From the NCBI RefSeq assembly GCF_037975245.1, contig NC_092565.1, forward strand, positions 4,527,499-4,591,498: DNA of 64,000 nucleotides, written 5' to 3'. A program made the translations under genes and the position numbers. Origin of the DNA: Apostichopus japonicus. Lineage: Eukaryota; Echinodermata; Holothuroidea; Aspidochirotida; Stichopodidae. Position 1 is the stretch's first letter; each line of letters opens with the position of its first letter. Under the pieces are notes generated by a model. The model ran no database searches. It saw only the letters and a list, made by a program, of their open reading frames with translations, and was not told where the DNA came from. Shown in pieces: positions 1 to 12,660 of the stretch.

Positions 1-2782
1 CACACACAGCTCAGCTTTAGTACAGCCACGACATGTGATGCTTTTGCAGCTGTACTGTGAAGCAGCTTTCATCCAATATTGAACCTGTCCAGGCAGCGAG
101 GGTCTATTTATGCATTAATTACATCTAGCGTAATTATTTCCTCATTCATGACTGCCCACTTCAGAGGATTCTGTAGAGGCAATTCTAAGTTGTAAATTCA
201 TAACAGATCGTTCTATGAGGCAATTCTGAGTGCAAAATAAATATTTGAAGCTATATGGAGGAGAGAGGCTCAAAATACTAGTTGTAGTTAGTACTGTAAA
301 ATCACAGTTTGTAAACCATGGTGATCTAACACACGTCAACTCAGTGAGTGCAGTGAGCAAATGTTACACCATGCCAAACTCGTACAACATGTGATAAGTG
401 AATATTTGCTTTGACTAAATAGAACACGCGTTGCATTTGAATGAAAATAAGTGTAGACCTCGACTGCGTATTATCGAATACTATCAAATCGATTGCAAAA
501 AAACATATTCATAAGTCTTTAATCTAATTGTTTAAATTATCACTGGATTGGTTTCATTATTTACAGTCAAAGTACAATGAATAGTTGAATACAGATTAAC
601 TTTCATTATAGAGTTGTAGACCTAGTATAAAAAAAAGTTTCAAAATTATGCCCAGAATCTCTATATATATGATACAATCTATACTGTACAATCTCCTTAC
701 TTTGAAATCTGTACTTAGCCCAGTTATGAAGCCTGGAAGGCCTCAATATCTCTTATCTACAGAAAACCAAACATTGAATATGACATGTGCAGTACAAACA
801 CATGTACTAGGAAACTTTCTCATCAAATTCAAATGGTGGTGATTAATTTGAAATTCCAAGTGTGTTGTTGGGGTTTTAATAATTAGTTCACACGTTGCAG
901 CTGTTTATAACGAAGGCTACAAACGAATGGACAGCGCGACAATGGAATATCAATGAAATGGTTTTCTAATACTTGATACAGGAGGGGAGAGAGAGAGAGA
1001 GTGTGTAATTAATTAGTGATGCTAGAGTATGTAAATTTCAGTGATAGATAATTAAACCAATACCTAAATTTTTTTCGGTAGTTAATTCACACCATATCAT
1101 CACTCAGTCTCAAGGACTACTGTATACAGAAATTATCTAGAGCTGTATCAGTGAGAATTTTAGAATATCAGCATGCGAAGTATACATCATTGTGCTTTAA
1201 TGGTTGGTATTAATTACATTGTGTATAAAGCAGTGAGCTCTGAGCAAGTTCGTGTTCCAGTTGGCTCTGATTTTTTTGCACTGTTTTCGCTGTGGAAAGA
1301 GACTGTACAGCTGTGCTACTTAGTGAAGTCATATGGGGCGGATCACAAGATACTTCAGTACTGCAACTAAATGATTGAGGCATCACAATTTCATATTCGA
1401 AGTTAAAAAAGGCGGAGAGATAAATATCATCAAACTAAGTAATAGATTGATAAAATACAGATAGTAGATAACAAGAGCAAACAAACCAGTTAAGAGTTGC
1501 AAGCAACAACCTGTCCTGACACAGAAAACTGTGTGGATAGAAGGCATTTATTTATAGACTAAGACTGCACTGCTAGGCTGTTATCAAGAGGAGCTGCATA
1601 ACCTATTGTGTGCACAAAAAGTAACAGGGAGGCTTCAATTGTTATAGTGTCCCCCCTTCAAACAAACAATCCCAGATTTGGAACCCCTCTTCAATCAAAG
1701 CTGCCCGGCATTCGGGGCAAAGTTCATTTTGTGTTTAAAAATACTGCTAATGGTGACCCTACTACTGTATAAGGGGGAAAGGGTAAATCACAGCTCATCT
1801 CCAGTTTTCCTGTGAGTAAAGCTGACTACACACATCACGGTATAGATGAACAGGAAGGTTTGGCACTCGTCTTCTTGATTGAGGATGTCCCGTTCAAGAG
1901 AGCTCCCAAATGAAACGTAAATTGCCAAACCAGAAAACGTGCATGGCTCTGCTGTACATAGGCAAACGTATACCGACTCTGTACAATTTCAAAGCATGCA
2001 TGCGTCAAAACTGCTATCCGAGTGATTTGAAGCCAAAAAAATTAATAGAATGTCAAAGGATGATTCAGGTCAATATTCACCCACATGGTTCCAAAGTTTG
2101 GGCAGCAAAAACTCTTTTATTTTGATTACTTTGATTAATACTACAGTGCTGGGTGCACATTGAATTTTTTCCAGTCCGATAACTGTATGTCAATGATTGA
2201 CTTTCTAAATAGTAATAATTTGATCAACAGGATGTGAAAATCCACAGACTTGACTTAAGGATTATTACATCTAGTGATAAAATGACCGCTATATCCAAGA
2301 AGATGTTTAAAAATATAGAATGGTAGGTTAAAATCAAATGGCTTTGTTTTGCTTTCCTCCGTGATCAAAAACTCCCAGTAATGTTACAAATTGGATATAT
2401 CATGGTAGACTAGAGTGCATAATTTGTTGCTTGGAGGCAGGTAAGAGAGGATTGAAGTAAATAAATAGCATTACCATGGGTGAAATGAACAAGCTTGGAG
2501 TGCTGTTTTACAGACCTTTCTGTCCTCTTTAGTTCAAAGATTCAGTATCATTTGTGTAGGGTAACTATCAAAGTATAGTCTTTAAAATGTTCAATGGCTA
2601 TCATACAGTAGTCATTGCAAAAAGTCACTACTTCCACGAGTTGACCCTGTCAACAAGGGGTGAGACTTCTACCCACTGCATACAAGGTCCTCGATGAAGA
2701 AATGGGGTGATTAATTCCTTTTTCCTCTCAATTGAACAACATTTCACGTTTCCTCTGTCTAAGATTGCTGTTATATACTTAC
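1..2782. other. Presumed CPEB intron, no gene seen
   Basis: If CPEB continues leftward, this is part of its next intron. Open frames here are short and lack family resemblance. I looked on the minus strand for the RRM signature (KVFVGGLP-like) and did not find it. A very short microexon, which CPEB genes are known to use, would be missed by this reading. Confidence 0.5.
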
Positions 2783-2891
2783 ATGGGCTCCTCATATCTC
2801 CGACAGCATTTGCTCTCATTATATCCAGCAACTGGGTTTCCAAAGCTGTCATCTTCATTGGATCCATGGTACCATTGCTAGGACGAGCCTC
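2783..2891 (-). CDS. CPEB3: CPEB second coding exon
   Basis: This 109-nt exon is bounded by acceptor CTTATCAG and donor GTAAGT. It encodes 36 residues plus one base, with the amphipathic segment ETQLLDIMRAN that aligns to ENSLMDMIRT of human CPEB3. The phase-0 junction with exon 1 (codons for PYQ then EARP) matches the place where the human protein reads PFQ then DRSR. The 6.6 kb intron between them (2892-9518) shows no coding match. Confidence 0.8.
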
Positions 2892-5800
2892 CTGATAAGA
2901 AGAAAAGACAAGAGCAGAGATTGCAGGAGATTGAATGTTCACTCATATTGCAAACATGCCAGTTACAGCATTATTGAAATGTTTATCCTGTGAGGCCAAC
3001 GAGAGGTTAATTGTGAACCACGCAGAGGGTATACAAGGATACACGTAAGGCCAAAAACCGTCTTGCCATATGTTGCTTAGTGGAAAAACATTGGTGAAGT
3101 CTAACAATAATTTTATTCTTTGCTTATTGAGGATGTGAGGATGGTAGAGGTGATGGAGATTTCTTATGTTTTCATGCATAAATTTACAATTTACTTTATT
3201 ACAGGCAATTGGCACAAAAATTAACCTGACAACTGTTCTTTTGGGGCAAAGTCTTCTCTCATGCACCCACATACAACATCCCACTCACAACAGTCCCACC
3301 CACCTATGTGTATATTTGTACAGTATTTACTGAAATATTTCAAAATAATTAAGAACTGTTATCATCAAATTAGACATTCTCTACAAGCAAGAGACCCCAA
3401 ATTTGTCAAAAATACAGTCACAGTGATATTGTGGATATATTTGTGATAAATCCCTAGGCATACATATCTGAACACAAAAATATTTAGTAGTCTTTCATAT
3501 AAACATCACATCCTACTTTTAAAGTTAACCTTTGCCATTTACTTACTTCGTGTAGCACACAACAGCTCAAACGGTCACAAGACCATGTGTTCAAAGTCTT
3601 AATGTTAACTGGAAAAAAACAGATAGTGCCTATTTTGTCTACTGGTATTTTAGGCAGTAAACATTTCAAGGCCTAAGTATGCACACAAAATGCCATTTTG
3701 CCTCGTTTATTCCAGCCTTTTCTCATTACACACCCTTTATTCATGTTCTTCAATTTTTTTCCTTTTCCTAACATTTTTTTTTTGATTCTCTTTTATTTTA
3801 CAAAGATCTAATCTCTGATCCGAGCAGTTCATGAATGCAAAAGCGACATTCAATATTACTACATCTGATTAATTTTACAGTGCTTAACCAGCGTGGCAGA
3901 GCGAGCTGAACATTCCCAACATCATATTTTAACAGCCTGTGTTACCCGATGGTCGCATTCCAGTGAATGTAAACATAGACCAAACCATGTGGCGTTGTAC
4001 CAGCATGGTAATTATAGATTCCCCTAATAACGCTTTGCATGCAGTACTACCAAGTGGTATCTAATAAATGGTGTCAAATGAATTATGACTGCTAAACAAG
4101 GAAACCCACAGAGGCTCTATACCCAATTTGAGAAAATTAAAGTGCCTCTGTGCGATAAGAATGAACCCTGCAAAAATGCCACAGATACTAGGCCAAAGCC
4201 TTGGCACTGGTACAACTCATCATACATACTATACATGTGTATATATACAGAGGTTTTATGTGCATCTGTTTCTATGCGCTCTTGTTTGGTATGTGAGAAG
4301 AATGCAAGATGAAATTCCTGTACAGAAGTGTGTACCGACTAATAACAGCTTGCTCAAACATCACATGACTGGATGCATCACAGGTCACTTGGGATATCTA
4401 ACGTACACGATCAGATGATGATAATAATTTTTCCAAGTAAACTGTCAGTAATAGTTCAGTATAAATTCTTTCCCACTGTTGACATCTTCTATTAGTTTGC
4501 ATCTTCAACTATCTATATCCTAGCAACATCATTCCAGAATCTAGACATCTGCTTTCACCAACCCATCCATCCATCCCTTGACCTTCATTCAACATTCAAC
4601 ATGACCTCCTACATCCATCCAGGAGCATGAATAAAAACTTAAGCTGATGTAAGAACATTGCAATTTTACATCATACCAACTAGCATGGCAAAAAACGGTA
4701 TTGCGCTACATGCCACATCAACATTAAACACGTTTCAGTTGCTAAGCTATGTGGTGAAATGCCATAGACGACTTTCTTGAAGCATCACCGGATACACAAG
4801 TCATTTAGATTACGAGGCCTTTTTGGGCAATGTGAAATTGGTTAAAATTTGTGTGAGGCACAGAAAGGATTGAAGTTAGCATGTTCGTAAGCTTATCCTA
4901 CGGTGCAGACTTTTGATACGACATACTGCACCCTGTTACCACATGTTACTGTACAATCCCACAACAGACCTGATGTCAGACAGTTTACCAAACGTAACGC
5001 ATAGAGAATACTAAGTCCTAATATCTGTTCAAAATTCTAGCATTAGTGAAGGGGGTGGAGTAAACTATGGGGGGGTGATCAGAAATTTCCCAGCAGGGTT
5101 CTGATACATTTTCAACCGTTCTAGTTGATAAAAAATAGATAAATATCCTGTGATGGAGATTCAAATGCATATCAAAAGAAGTGAAAAATTTCACCATTAA
5201 CATTATCTACTTGAGTTGGGTTGCTAACTTCCAGAAATACGACGAAAGCTAAGAGGAGTTGCTCAATATAAGGTTGTAAATTCTAAAACACTATCCTACA
5301 TTTCCCTCCCACCGGACCGCCTCCTTTGTCTTTTTTTTCAACAAATGAACCTGATTTAGCGAGGAATACTTGAATTAATTTAAGAAGTGAAAGTTGACTC
5401 TACTCAGGCTCATGAACTGCATGTTATGGGACTTTCAGCATAAATTTAACAAAATACGCAATGAAACTTGACATTTTTTTTTCTTCCTCTCTGGAGGACA
5501 AAGGAAGCATGGGTGTTGATCTTTCCATGCAAGACTGTACACAGCTGTAACAGTGAGATTCCAATTAAGTCCACAAACAGTTACTTCATTAAAATAGACC
5601 AACAGATATTACCTCATTACACAATAGCTGCATCATCCTGTGAAAGTTGATGAGATTTTAGTAATGGCTTTGACTCCTTTTGTCCAGAGCCTGTGGCTTT
5701 GTGGTCAACAGTCAATTTAACTTGCTTTGTCTGGTCTGACAATGGCTTGGCTGCAAACCTGATGGCCAGCTAATTATGATGTGAATTTCCTCTATTACAC

Positions 5801-8800
5801 TCAATACTTAAGTCAAAGTTTCCTGAGCAATGGCTATACCTTTGTTCTTAGATAACAGTGTACAAGAAAGTTATTTCTTCTTTGTTCACACATCTACTAC
5901 AAGCAATACCAAAACATTTCACACTATCACATATCCTATTTCTTTAAGTTCAGACCCCAAAACATCACAAAACGACCGACTGTATGACCAAAATTGAAGA
6001 ATGTCTCAGATTGCTCTACAACCTGTGAAAAGCTATCAATTGAAAATACAGGAAAAACTCATTGAGTAATTATATAACAAATAGCTACATAAACTGGTCT
6101 CATGGTTAATATGCTATTCAAAGCTATGAATAGTAGCTTTTGTTGAGTAGGACTAGGTGATATTTTTACAAAAATGCAAAAATTGGTCCACAAAACAGAG
6201 TGAACTTAGTTTAAACACTCACTTCATGTAATCTGAAATGAAATTAAAATAAGGTATTGTACTTGATTGGGTGCCCAGATTTCCAAAGCAGCCACTGTAC
6301 TGTGTAATGTACACTACAGTACTTAAAACATGACTTCATCATGCTGAGAGCAACCTCCTGTTCATGCTATCACAGGGTCTTCTTCATGGTCATTAGGGAC
6401 AACCAACTTTCACTTCGGACAACCAAAATCAGCTTTGAAGATTTTACAGCGAACAACTCATTGTAGTACTTCAAATTCAGTTTGCATTGCAACTATATAC
6501 CCTCCCAAAAAATGTTTAATTGGTATCAACCTCCATCACTCTGAAAATACTGAAATAAACAATATTGGTAAACCTATGATCCACCTGATGGAGAGAGTAA
6601 ACCAGGCATAAAACTGGTGTTCACTTCTATTCACCCCCAAACCTACTCATCTCTTCCACAGTGTGCATATTGGTCAATTCTTTGTTGTCTTGCTATACAT
6701 TTTTGGACAATCAAATTTGCCGTTCGGACAAGCAAAACATAAGACTCGGTTCAGGGAAGAAAAAAAATTTGCCCTGCATGAAGTCATGGAAAGTTGTGGC
6801 ATATTAACACAGTTCTTGAGGGATGTACTGCAATCCTGCCTGTGCTATCTTTTCTGATGTGTAACAAAATGCAATGGTAACAGTTGAGAGCATCAAATAC
6901 TTGTGGGTACATTTGAATCTGGGGTAAGACTTTGCCAATGTTGGTGAGTAATCATTTCTTATGATTGCTCAATTTGTTTGATTCCTTGCCAGGAAATGGA
7001 TCGGACAAATTGTATTTAGTACACTGTAGGTGAACGGTACGAAAGGACAAGGACCCATGTATTATTGTCTTTGCATCAAATGTAATATCATGTTCTGAAT
7101 CTGAACTGAATCTGAACCAGAGATAATGCACACATGTGAACCAGTTAATAAAATATGTGACATCAAGGAAATTTTAAATATGATGACTTTCATCTTTCGA
7201 GAAGGTTATACAGATCTGCTTCACTTGCAACTAGAATATGATATGTATAGTATACATTATGAATTCAAACCTGAAGATGTTAATGCCTTGGGAAAGTAAC
7301 ACCTTGTTAGTTTGGTATACATACATTATTCCACACAGTATTAATTTATCTGACTTATCCTGTTCTTATCTCACAATCAATGGTAGCAAAAGTGCTGGGA
7401 GAGACACAGAGAGGATGCAGGTAAAGAAACAGCTGGCCAAATCCAGAAGAAGGTAAATACAGGAAATAGGGCAATCATTAACAAAGGAATTAAATGTACC
7501 AAGACCCACAAAGAAAACCAACCTTTTGTAGTACTGTAGTAAATATAACAAATCTTTGCTGAGCTTAAAATCTCTACCAGTATACCACAAGCAGGCATCA
7601 GCCATTGTGTTTCAGATCTGCTGGCGTGTGGCAAGGCTTAGAGTGAACATTTATACTTTTAAGAGGATCAACAAGGATTTGTGGTTAAAACTTCCATGCT
7701 GATAAACTGATATTTGTGAAGATACACACAGGTTTCTATAACTAAAGGTGACTACAAATCTGGTGTTTATCAATATGCTGGAGGGAAGGGAGCAACAATA
7801 AAGGTCTGAGGAAAGTTGGAGAAAGAATTTATAGGGCTAGAGCTACTGGGTGATAGGTTATCTTGATTAAAGTTCAAAGGTTTTCCTATTAAACTTAAAT
7901 CCACAATTCAGGCCCCTGGGATACTACTTTGGTTGTATCTATATTCAGTTTACTTCTAATCAACTTGAGCTTATTTAGCTTCATGATCTGGACTGGCACC
8001 TAAAATAAGTCCCTTACATAGGTCACTTTTCTAACAAACAGAAAAGCTAACCACCATCTGGTTCACCTGATTTTGCTTCTCAACATGCTCCATAAAATGA
8101 TCTAATTGCTACATACATACAAGTACAAAGAATGCAGCAGTTCTGGTACACAGGAACCACAGTATTTTAAGAGACAATAGTCACAGCCTTCAAAATTGCC
8201 ACGTCCACAAAATTTGAACACTAAATTATTCCCTGCAAGGTATTATATGCTAAGTCAGACCAGTTACTTTCTTTATTCAAATCAAACAAGCTACATCACA
8301 ATGAATTATAAGAAAGTTTGTAGCACTTTGGTGACCTTAAGTTTCCCTTTGGCCATCCATCATGATAAAGTTTAATGCAAAGTCTCACATTTTATAGGAA
8401 ACTGGTTTGTTTTTCCCACAAAACCCAACAAGACTGTGAGACTTGTCGTTGTAAGTTATCAAAAGCGGCATTTGGAATTGGAATGGATTTTTGCATAAAT
8501 TTGGAAATGGATGCAAAGAACAGCCAATGAGGTAGACTACCTGTGTGACTGCAAGAAATTTTGTTTTGTAGTCTCTAAGATAAAGACTTAGTTTATACTT
8601 TGTTTTAACACTCCTAGCATTTGCAATCTTACTATATGTACAACAAAACAATGTGTAATTTAAAAAAATATGCCATGCTTCCATGAATGGTTTAGGGTAT
8701 TCTCAACTGAATGCACTTTTGAACTACTGTAATTGCTATTTCTCTTTCGTATTATTTCTAGATATATTAATTATCAGGCATACTTGGAGACCCTGTTTGT

Positions 8801-10562
8801 TTATACATGAGCACAGTATAATTAAATGTCAGCTGAACTCAAAGAGAAAAAAAAACACACCAAACTACAGCAGCACAATACAAACAGACGTGTATGAAAA
8901 TGGTATAGCTGGGCGTGCCTGTGAAAGTTATCGATGCAATTACAATATCTTCAGTATAGAGACCAAAGCAGGCTACTGTATGAAGTTGTGAAACAGACAT
9001 ATTGGTTTCTCAAAGTCCAGAATGCAGATATGATTTTGGCCATAGCACAGTTTATAGAAAATGTATATTTTTCATGTAGCATAGCATTGATAAGGATTTT
9101 TTAGTACTTTTAAGAAAACGTTATTGAGAACAGATCTGTGATGCAACAGAATAGAAGTCACTATCAGGACATCTCTTGTGGGTGTGTCTGGTCTGGCTCA
9201 TTCGAATTACAAGTTTGAGTGTTTCAAAGCAAAAGTAATCTACTCAAGACAGACAAAGCATAGATCTGCCTAATGATCACTAAACTCATAAACTTTCTGC
9301 GCCAAATAGTATATGCTGATGGCATGCGATAACATTTCAGTATGGCCCTATATTTCCAGATCAATCGTGCATTTAACATTTCCAAGTTAGCTTAGACCTT
9401 GGCTGAGCCTATATCCAACAAAACAATAAATGAGGACATTACAAAAGTGTAGATAAACTCAAAGAGGACAGTGGCATTTTAGAATTCAAAAGCAGTAAAC
9501 ATCTATACAATATCTCACCTGGTATGGAAAGAATGGATTCCCATTAGTGCCAGCAACATTATCATAGCGCTTCACATCAGGTCTTGAAAAGTCAAAGGCA
9601 GTATTAGGCACAGGCCCCATAGTATTCTGCAAAGCTTGTTGGGGAGAGTAACTCCTGCCAAGCATTGAGGAACTGGAACTTCTCGGGAACTTGGGAGGAG
9701 AGATCACTGGGTTTGTAGGGGACCGTGGTTTGGTGGGGGATAGTGTATTTGTTGACAGTGGTGGCATCGATCTTCTGTTCTGATTTGGAAAGGTAGCAGG
9801 TGGTGATCCTACACTTCCCCATGGGTTGCTGCCAAGACTTTGTTGTTGTTGTTGTTGTGAGTTCCATCCTTGCGGTTGACTACCATTCCAGCTTAGGTGT
9901 TTATTCCCTTGTAGTAGCAGGTTGTTAGCTTGGAGCTGGGCCTGTGCTTGCAGTTGTGTTGTCAAAAATGTCTGCTGTGAACTCTGGCTAGGCTGTGGGG
10001 GTAGGCTTCGTCGTTGAGCTTGTTGAAGACTCATTGGAGGAGCAAGAGAAGGGTTGAAGAAAGATGAGGTCAGAGGAATGTTTTGCATTTGGAGAGCACC
10101 ATTCATTGTTGGCATGCTCTGCATCATGGGATCCTCACCGGCCTGTCCTGACCAAAGATTGGTAGCTGGCACTGAACTTGAGGCAGCATTATTACTTCTG
10201 CCTGGATACCCCAGAGTATCCTGAGGACCGAAGTCGTAACCCTGGTACTGTGGTTGCGTATGAAGAATTGGTGAAGTAGCTGGTGAAGGGCTTGAGCCTT
10301 TCTTTTCTGGTACAGTCAGCGGGCTAGAATCGCCTGACTTTGATTTAGACAAGGATGACAAATCCTCAGAGTGTTCAGAGCCTAAGTCGTTACTGGGCGA
10401 CAGCTGCTGCAGATGCTTTCCAGCAGATTTCTCCAAAAGCATGTCATCTTGCATTGTTGGATCAGGAGAAAATAAAGATACACTTTCAGAATTAGGATAA
10501 AGTTCCAATGGGGACAAAGCTCTCATTCCATGCACGTCAACTTCAAGACCAACTTCCCCCAT
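2783..10562 (-). CDS. CPEB3: CPEB2/3/4-type cytoplasmic polyadenylation element-binding protein, N-terminal part (two exons; rest outside window)
   Basis: CPEB proteins bind 3' UTR elements of mRNAs and control polyadenylation and translation. Two exons are visible: 10562-9519 (donor GTGAG after a CAG codon, phase 0) and 2891-2783 (acceptor TTATCAG, donor GTAAGT, ends phase 1). Joined, they give a Ser/Pro/Gln-rich low-complexity N-terminus followed by a segment with ETQLLDIMRAN, which resembles the human CPEB3 stretch ENSLMDMIRT. Other family marks are MQDD followed by a Leu/Lys/Ser stretch (human CPEB3 starts MQDD), NPWG, and PPKFPR near the end of exon 1. The conserved start is probably the ATG at 10454-10452; an in-frame ATG at 10562 would add 36 residues. 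The two RRMs and zinc-binding domain should lie on exons to the left of position 1; I searched 1-2782 and could not identify one. The symbol rests on synteny with MARCHF5 and IDE as well as sequence; CPEB2 or CPEB4 co-orthology is equally possible. Confidence 0.85.
2892..9518 (-). other. CPEB intron 1, no further features
   Basis: This AT-rich intron sequence has conventional donor and acceptor ends. I see no coding match, tandem array or complete mobile element in it. The frames at 8385-8684 and 8683-8991 overlap on opposite strands and show no recognisable protein. Confidence 0.7.
9519..10562 (-). CDS. CPEB3: CPEB first coding exon (low-complexity, Q/S/P-rich)
   Basis: This is a 1044-nt exon read to the donor at 9518-9514 (GTGAG). 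Six consecutive Gln codons, all CAA, lie near 9840-9857, inside a wider Gln/Asn/Ser region, followed by Ser-Pro repeats and the conserved PPKFPR motif. No folded domain is visible. The frame stays open for a few codons past 10592 on the 5' side, without an ATG. A CAG just upstream of the 10562 ATG, preceded by pyrimidines, could be a 3' splice site, so an extra 5' exon is possible. Confidence 0.87.
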
Positions 10563-11601
10563 CTGCGCAAGCAGAAGGAACGGTTTATCCAATGGAAGAC
10601 TAGCTTTAGTGTATTATGCTAGTCTTTGCTCTTGCTATACGGTCGGCGATGTTATAACTGTCACTGTGTTAGTATAAGTAATGCCCTACACTACTAGTCC
10701 AGTTACCGAGGTGATACTGTTACAATTCCGGTGACTGCAGGCCTAACCAATTCTTCAGAAAAGCTTGCACTTCTGTATTGGTTGTCTTTTCCTCACGTAG
10801 CACGAGGAAACTTTAATTTCTCTTCTTAAAACGGCATAGTAGAATGGCTTTAAATCTGTTATTTTCTTTTTTTCAGCACAACTGCAGAGCAGACAGCATG
10901 TACGTACTGTTGTCACCGGTTCCCTCTTACTTGTCCAGCTGTTAAGCTCACGCGAGATACTGTTCGTATTCTGTATGTGTTATCTACCAAGTACTACATA
11001 CACTGTTCTAACGTGTATGGGAATTCGTTAGAACGACGCGCCTGCTGTTACTGTATGTTAAGTGTGTCTGTGTGAGTCTCCCTCACTAAAAATATTGACC
11101 CATCCGATAAAGACATATACAGTGCTAAAGTAAGGGTCTCTAAATAATCATATTACGTAATGTTTTGCAATATGCGTTCCAATGAAAAATGGTTTACTTC
11201 ATTAAAAACTCAACTAACTAAATGCTACAACAATAAATAGTGGAGAAAACTAGAAACCTTAACATGCATAGGTACTCTTTATTTAATTTTAGACAAAAAT
11301 AAGGTAATTTTCGATTCCTTAATTTCAGATCTGGAAACCGTCAAGCCTGGAACCTATGGTTACAAAAGGTGGCGCTTGTCATTTATCGGTTTCTAACCTT
11401 TCACATTATAATCTATATTTTACCTTCAATACTCTCACAACCCATTACAACATGGAAGTTATAAAAAAAAAATACAGAAAGCATTAATTAAAAAGAGAGA
11501 GAAACAGAACAATCCAGAATCCCACAATACTGAATTAAATATCAATTTGACACATTCGTGCTTGGTTTCTTTACATTAAAGCAATCACCATTTCTGTAAC
11601 T

Positions 11602-11629
11602 GGGGGAGGGGAGGGAGGGAGGGAGGGGT
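11602..11629 (+). other. G-rich run, potential G-quadruplex
   Basis: Five or more runs of three to five guanines separated by single adenines (GGGGGAGGGGAGGGAGGG and onward) form a textbook quadruplex-capable tract. It lies about 1.1 kb upstream of the CPEB start codons and is C-rich in the CPEB sense direction. A promoter role is inference only. Confidence 0.5.
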
Positions 11630-12429
11630 GGATGGTAACGTGATGTTCGTGAGAAAGTTCATAAAATAAAGGGACCGTCGACGCGACCTATAGCGGTGCT
11701 CGCTTTTATCTTTTCTTGTTTTGGGAATTTTGTTAACGAATTTTCACCCCATTAGGTTGTACCGGAAATACATGTTATTTATTTGAAGTTTGTGCCTGTC
11801 GCTGGAATGAGGAGGTTAACTGGGCCACCCTTTATTTATTCATGGGAGGCTAGCTGCTAAACTGTACCCTTAATTCCCCGAGAAGTATAATGCTTATCGT
11901 CACTTGATGGAATTGTCTTTGCATTCAAGGTGTCAAATAGACCTAAGTGAAAAACACAACAATAAAATATTTTCCTCGAAGTTTTAGTTTCCAAGGTCTG
12001 TAAGGGTGTGATCCACAATATAAAGTTAAGGACCCAATTCCAACTTTGCATCATAGATAACCTACGGTTTGTAATAATTCAATTTACCTCATTGCATTTT
12101 CAATGTTGTCATATCTATTTGTAAGGATTCAAAAGTGCCGGAGTACAGGGAGGGGGACAGTCAGTGCAAGGGGCGAGAAGGAGTAATGATAGATCTGCTG
12201 GGGGATTCAGTTGACGAAGCCCTGGGAACTGCAGGTAGTTTCTTCTCCCTCGTAGGGGTTTCAAGATTTCCAACTACTCCCGGCTCCTATATGCCCTTGA
12301 TTACATAATATGCAGGGAAAGTCAATATGATCGTAAGATATCAACCACCCAATCCCCATTCAATTCGTAATTTAAATTTGCAGTTGAACGTTAAGTTTCA
12401 AACAGTTCAGTTCAAAGTTTACAGTTGAG

Positions 12430-12660
12430 ATCGAGCGTGGTGGAGAATTGGCTAAGGCGTCGAACGAGTGATCCAAGGATTGCTGGTTCGATTCCTGCCT
12501 AGTTCATTAGGTTGTACGTCCTTGGGCAAGATGCTTTATCTCAAGAAATTGCCTCTCCACCTGCAGGAGCTGTTATTAACTTGTCATGGGCGCAGTATAT
12601 AACTGCATCAGACTCAGGAAGGGATTGTCTCTGGGACAGGATAATGTATATATAAAAAGG
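12430..12660 (+). mobile_element. tRNA-derived SINE (copy 1)
   Basis: The copy has a pol III promoter layout: an A-box-like TGGCTAAGGCG at 12449-12459 and a B-box GGTTCGATTCC at 12485-12495. These are followed by a non-tRNA body containing CCTTGGGCAAGATGCTTTAT near 12519-12538. That body motif resembles the 3' region shared by L2/CR1-mobilised SINEs of deuterostomes. It shares head spacing and body with the copy at 55204-55555. The 3' boundary is uncertain and no target-site duplication could be fixed. Confidence 0.65.
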
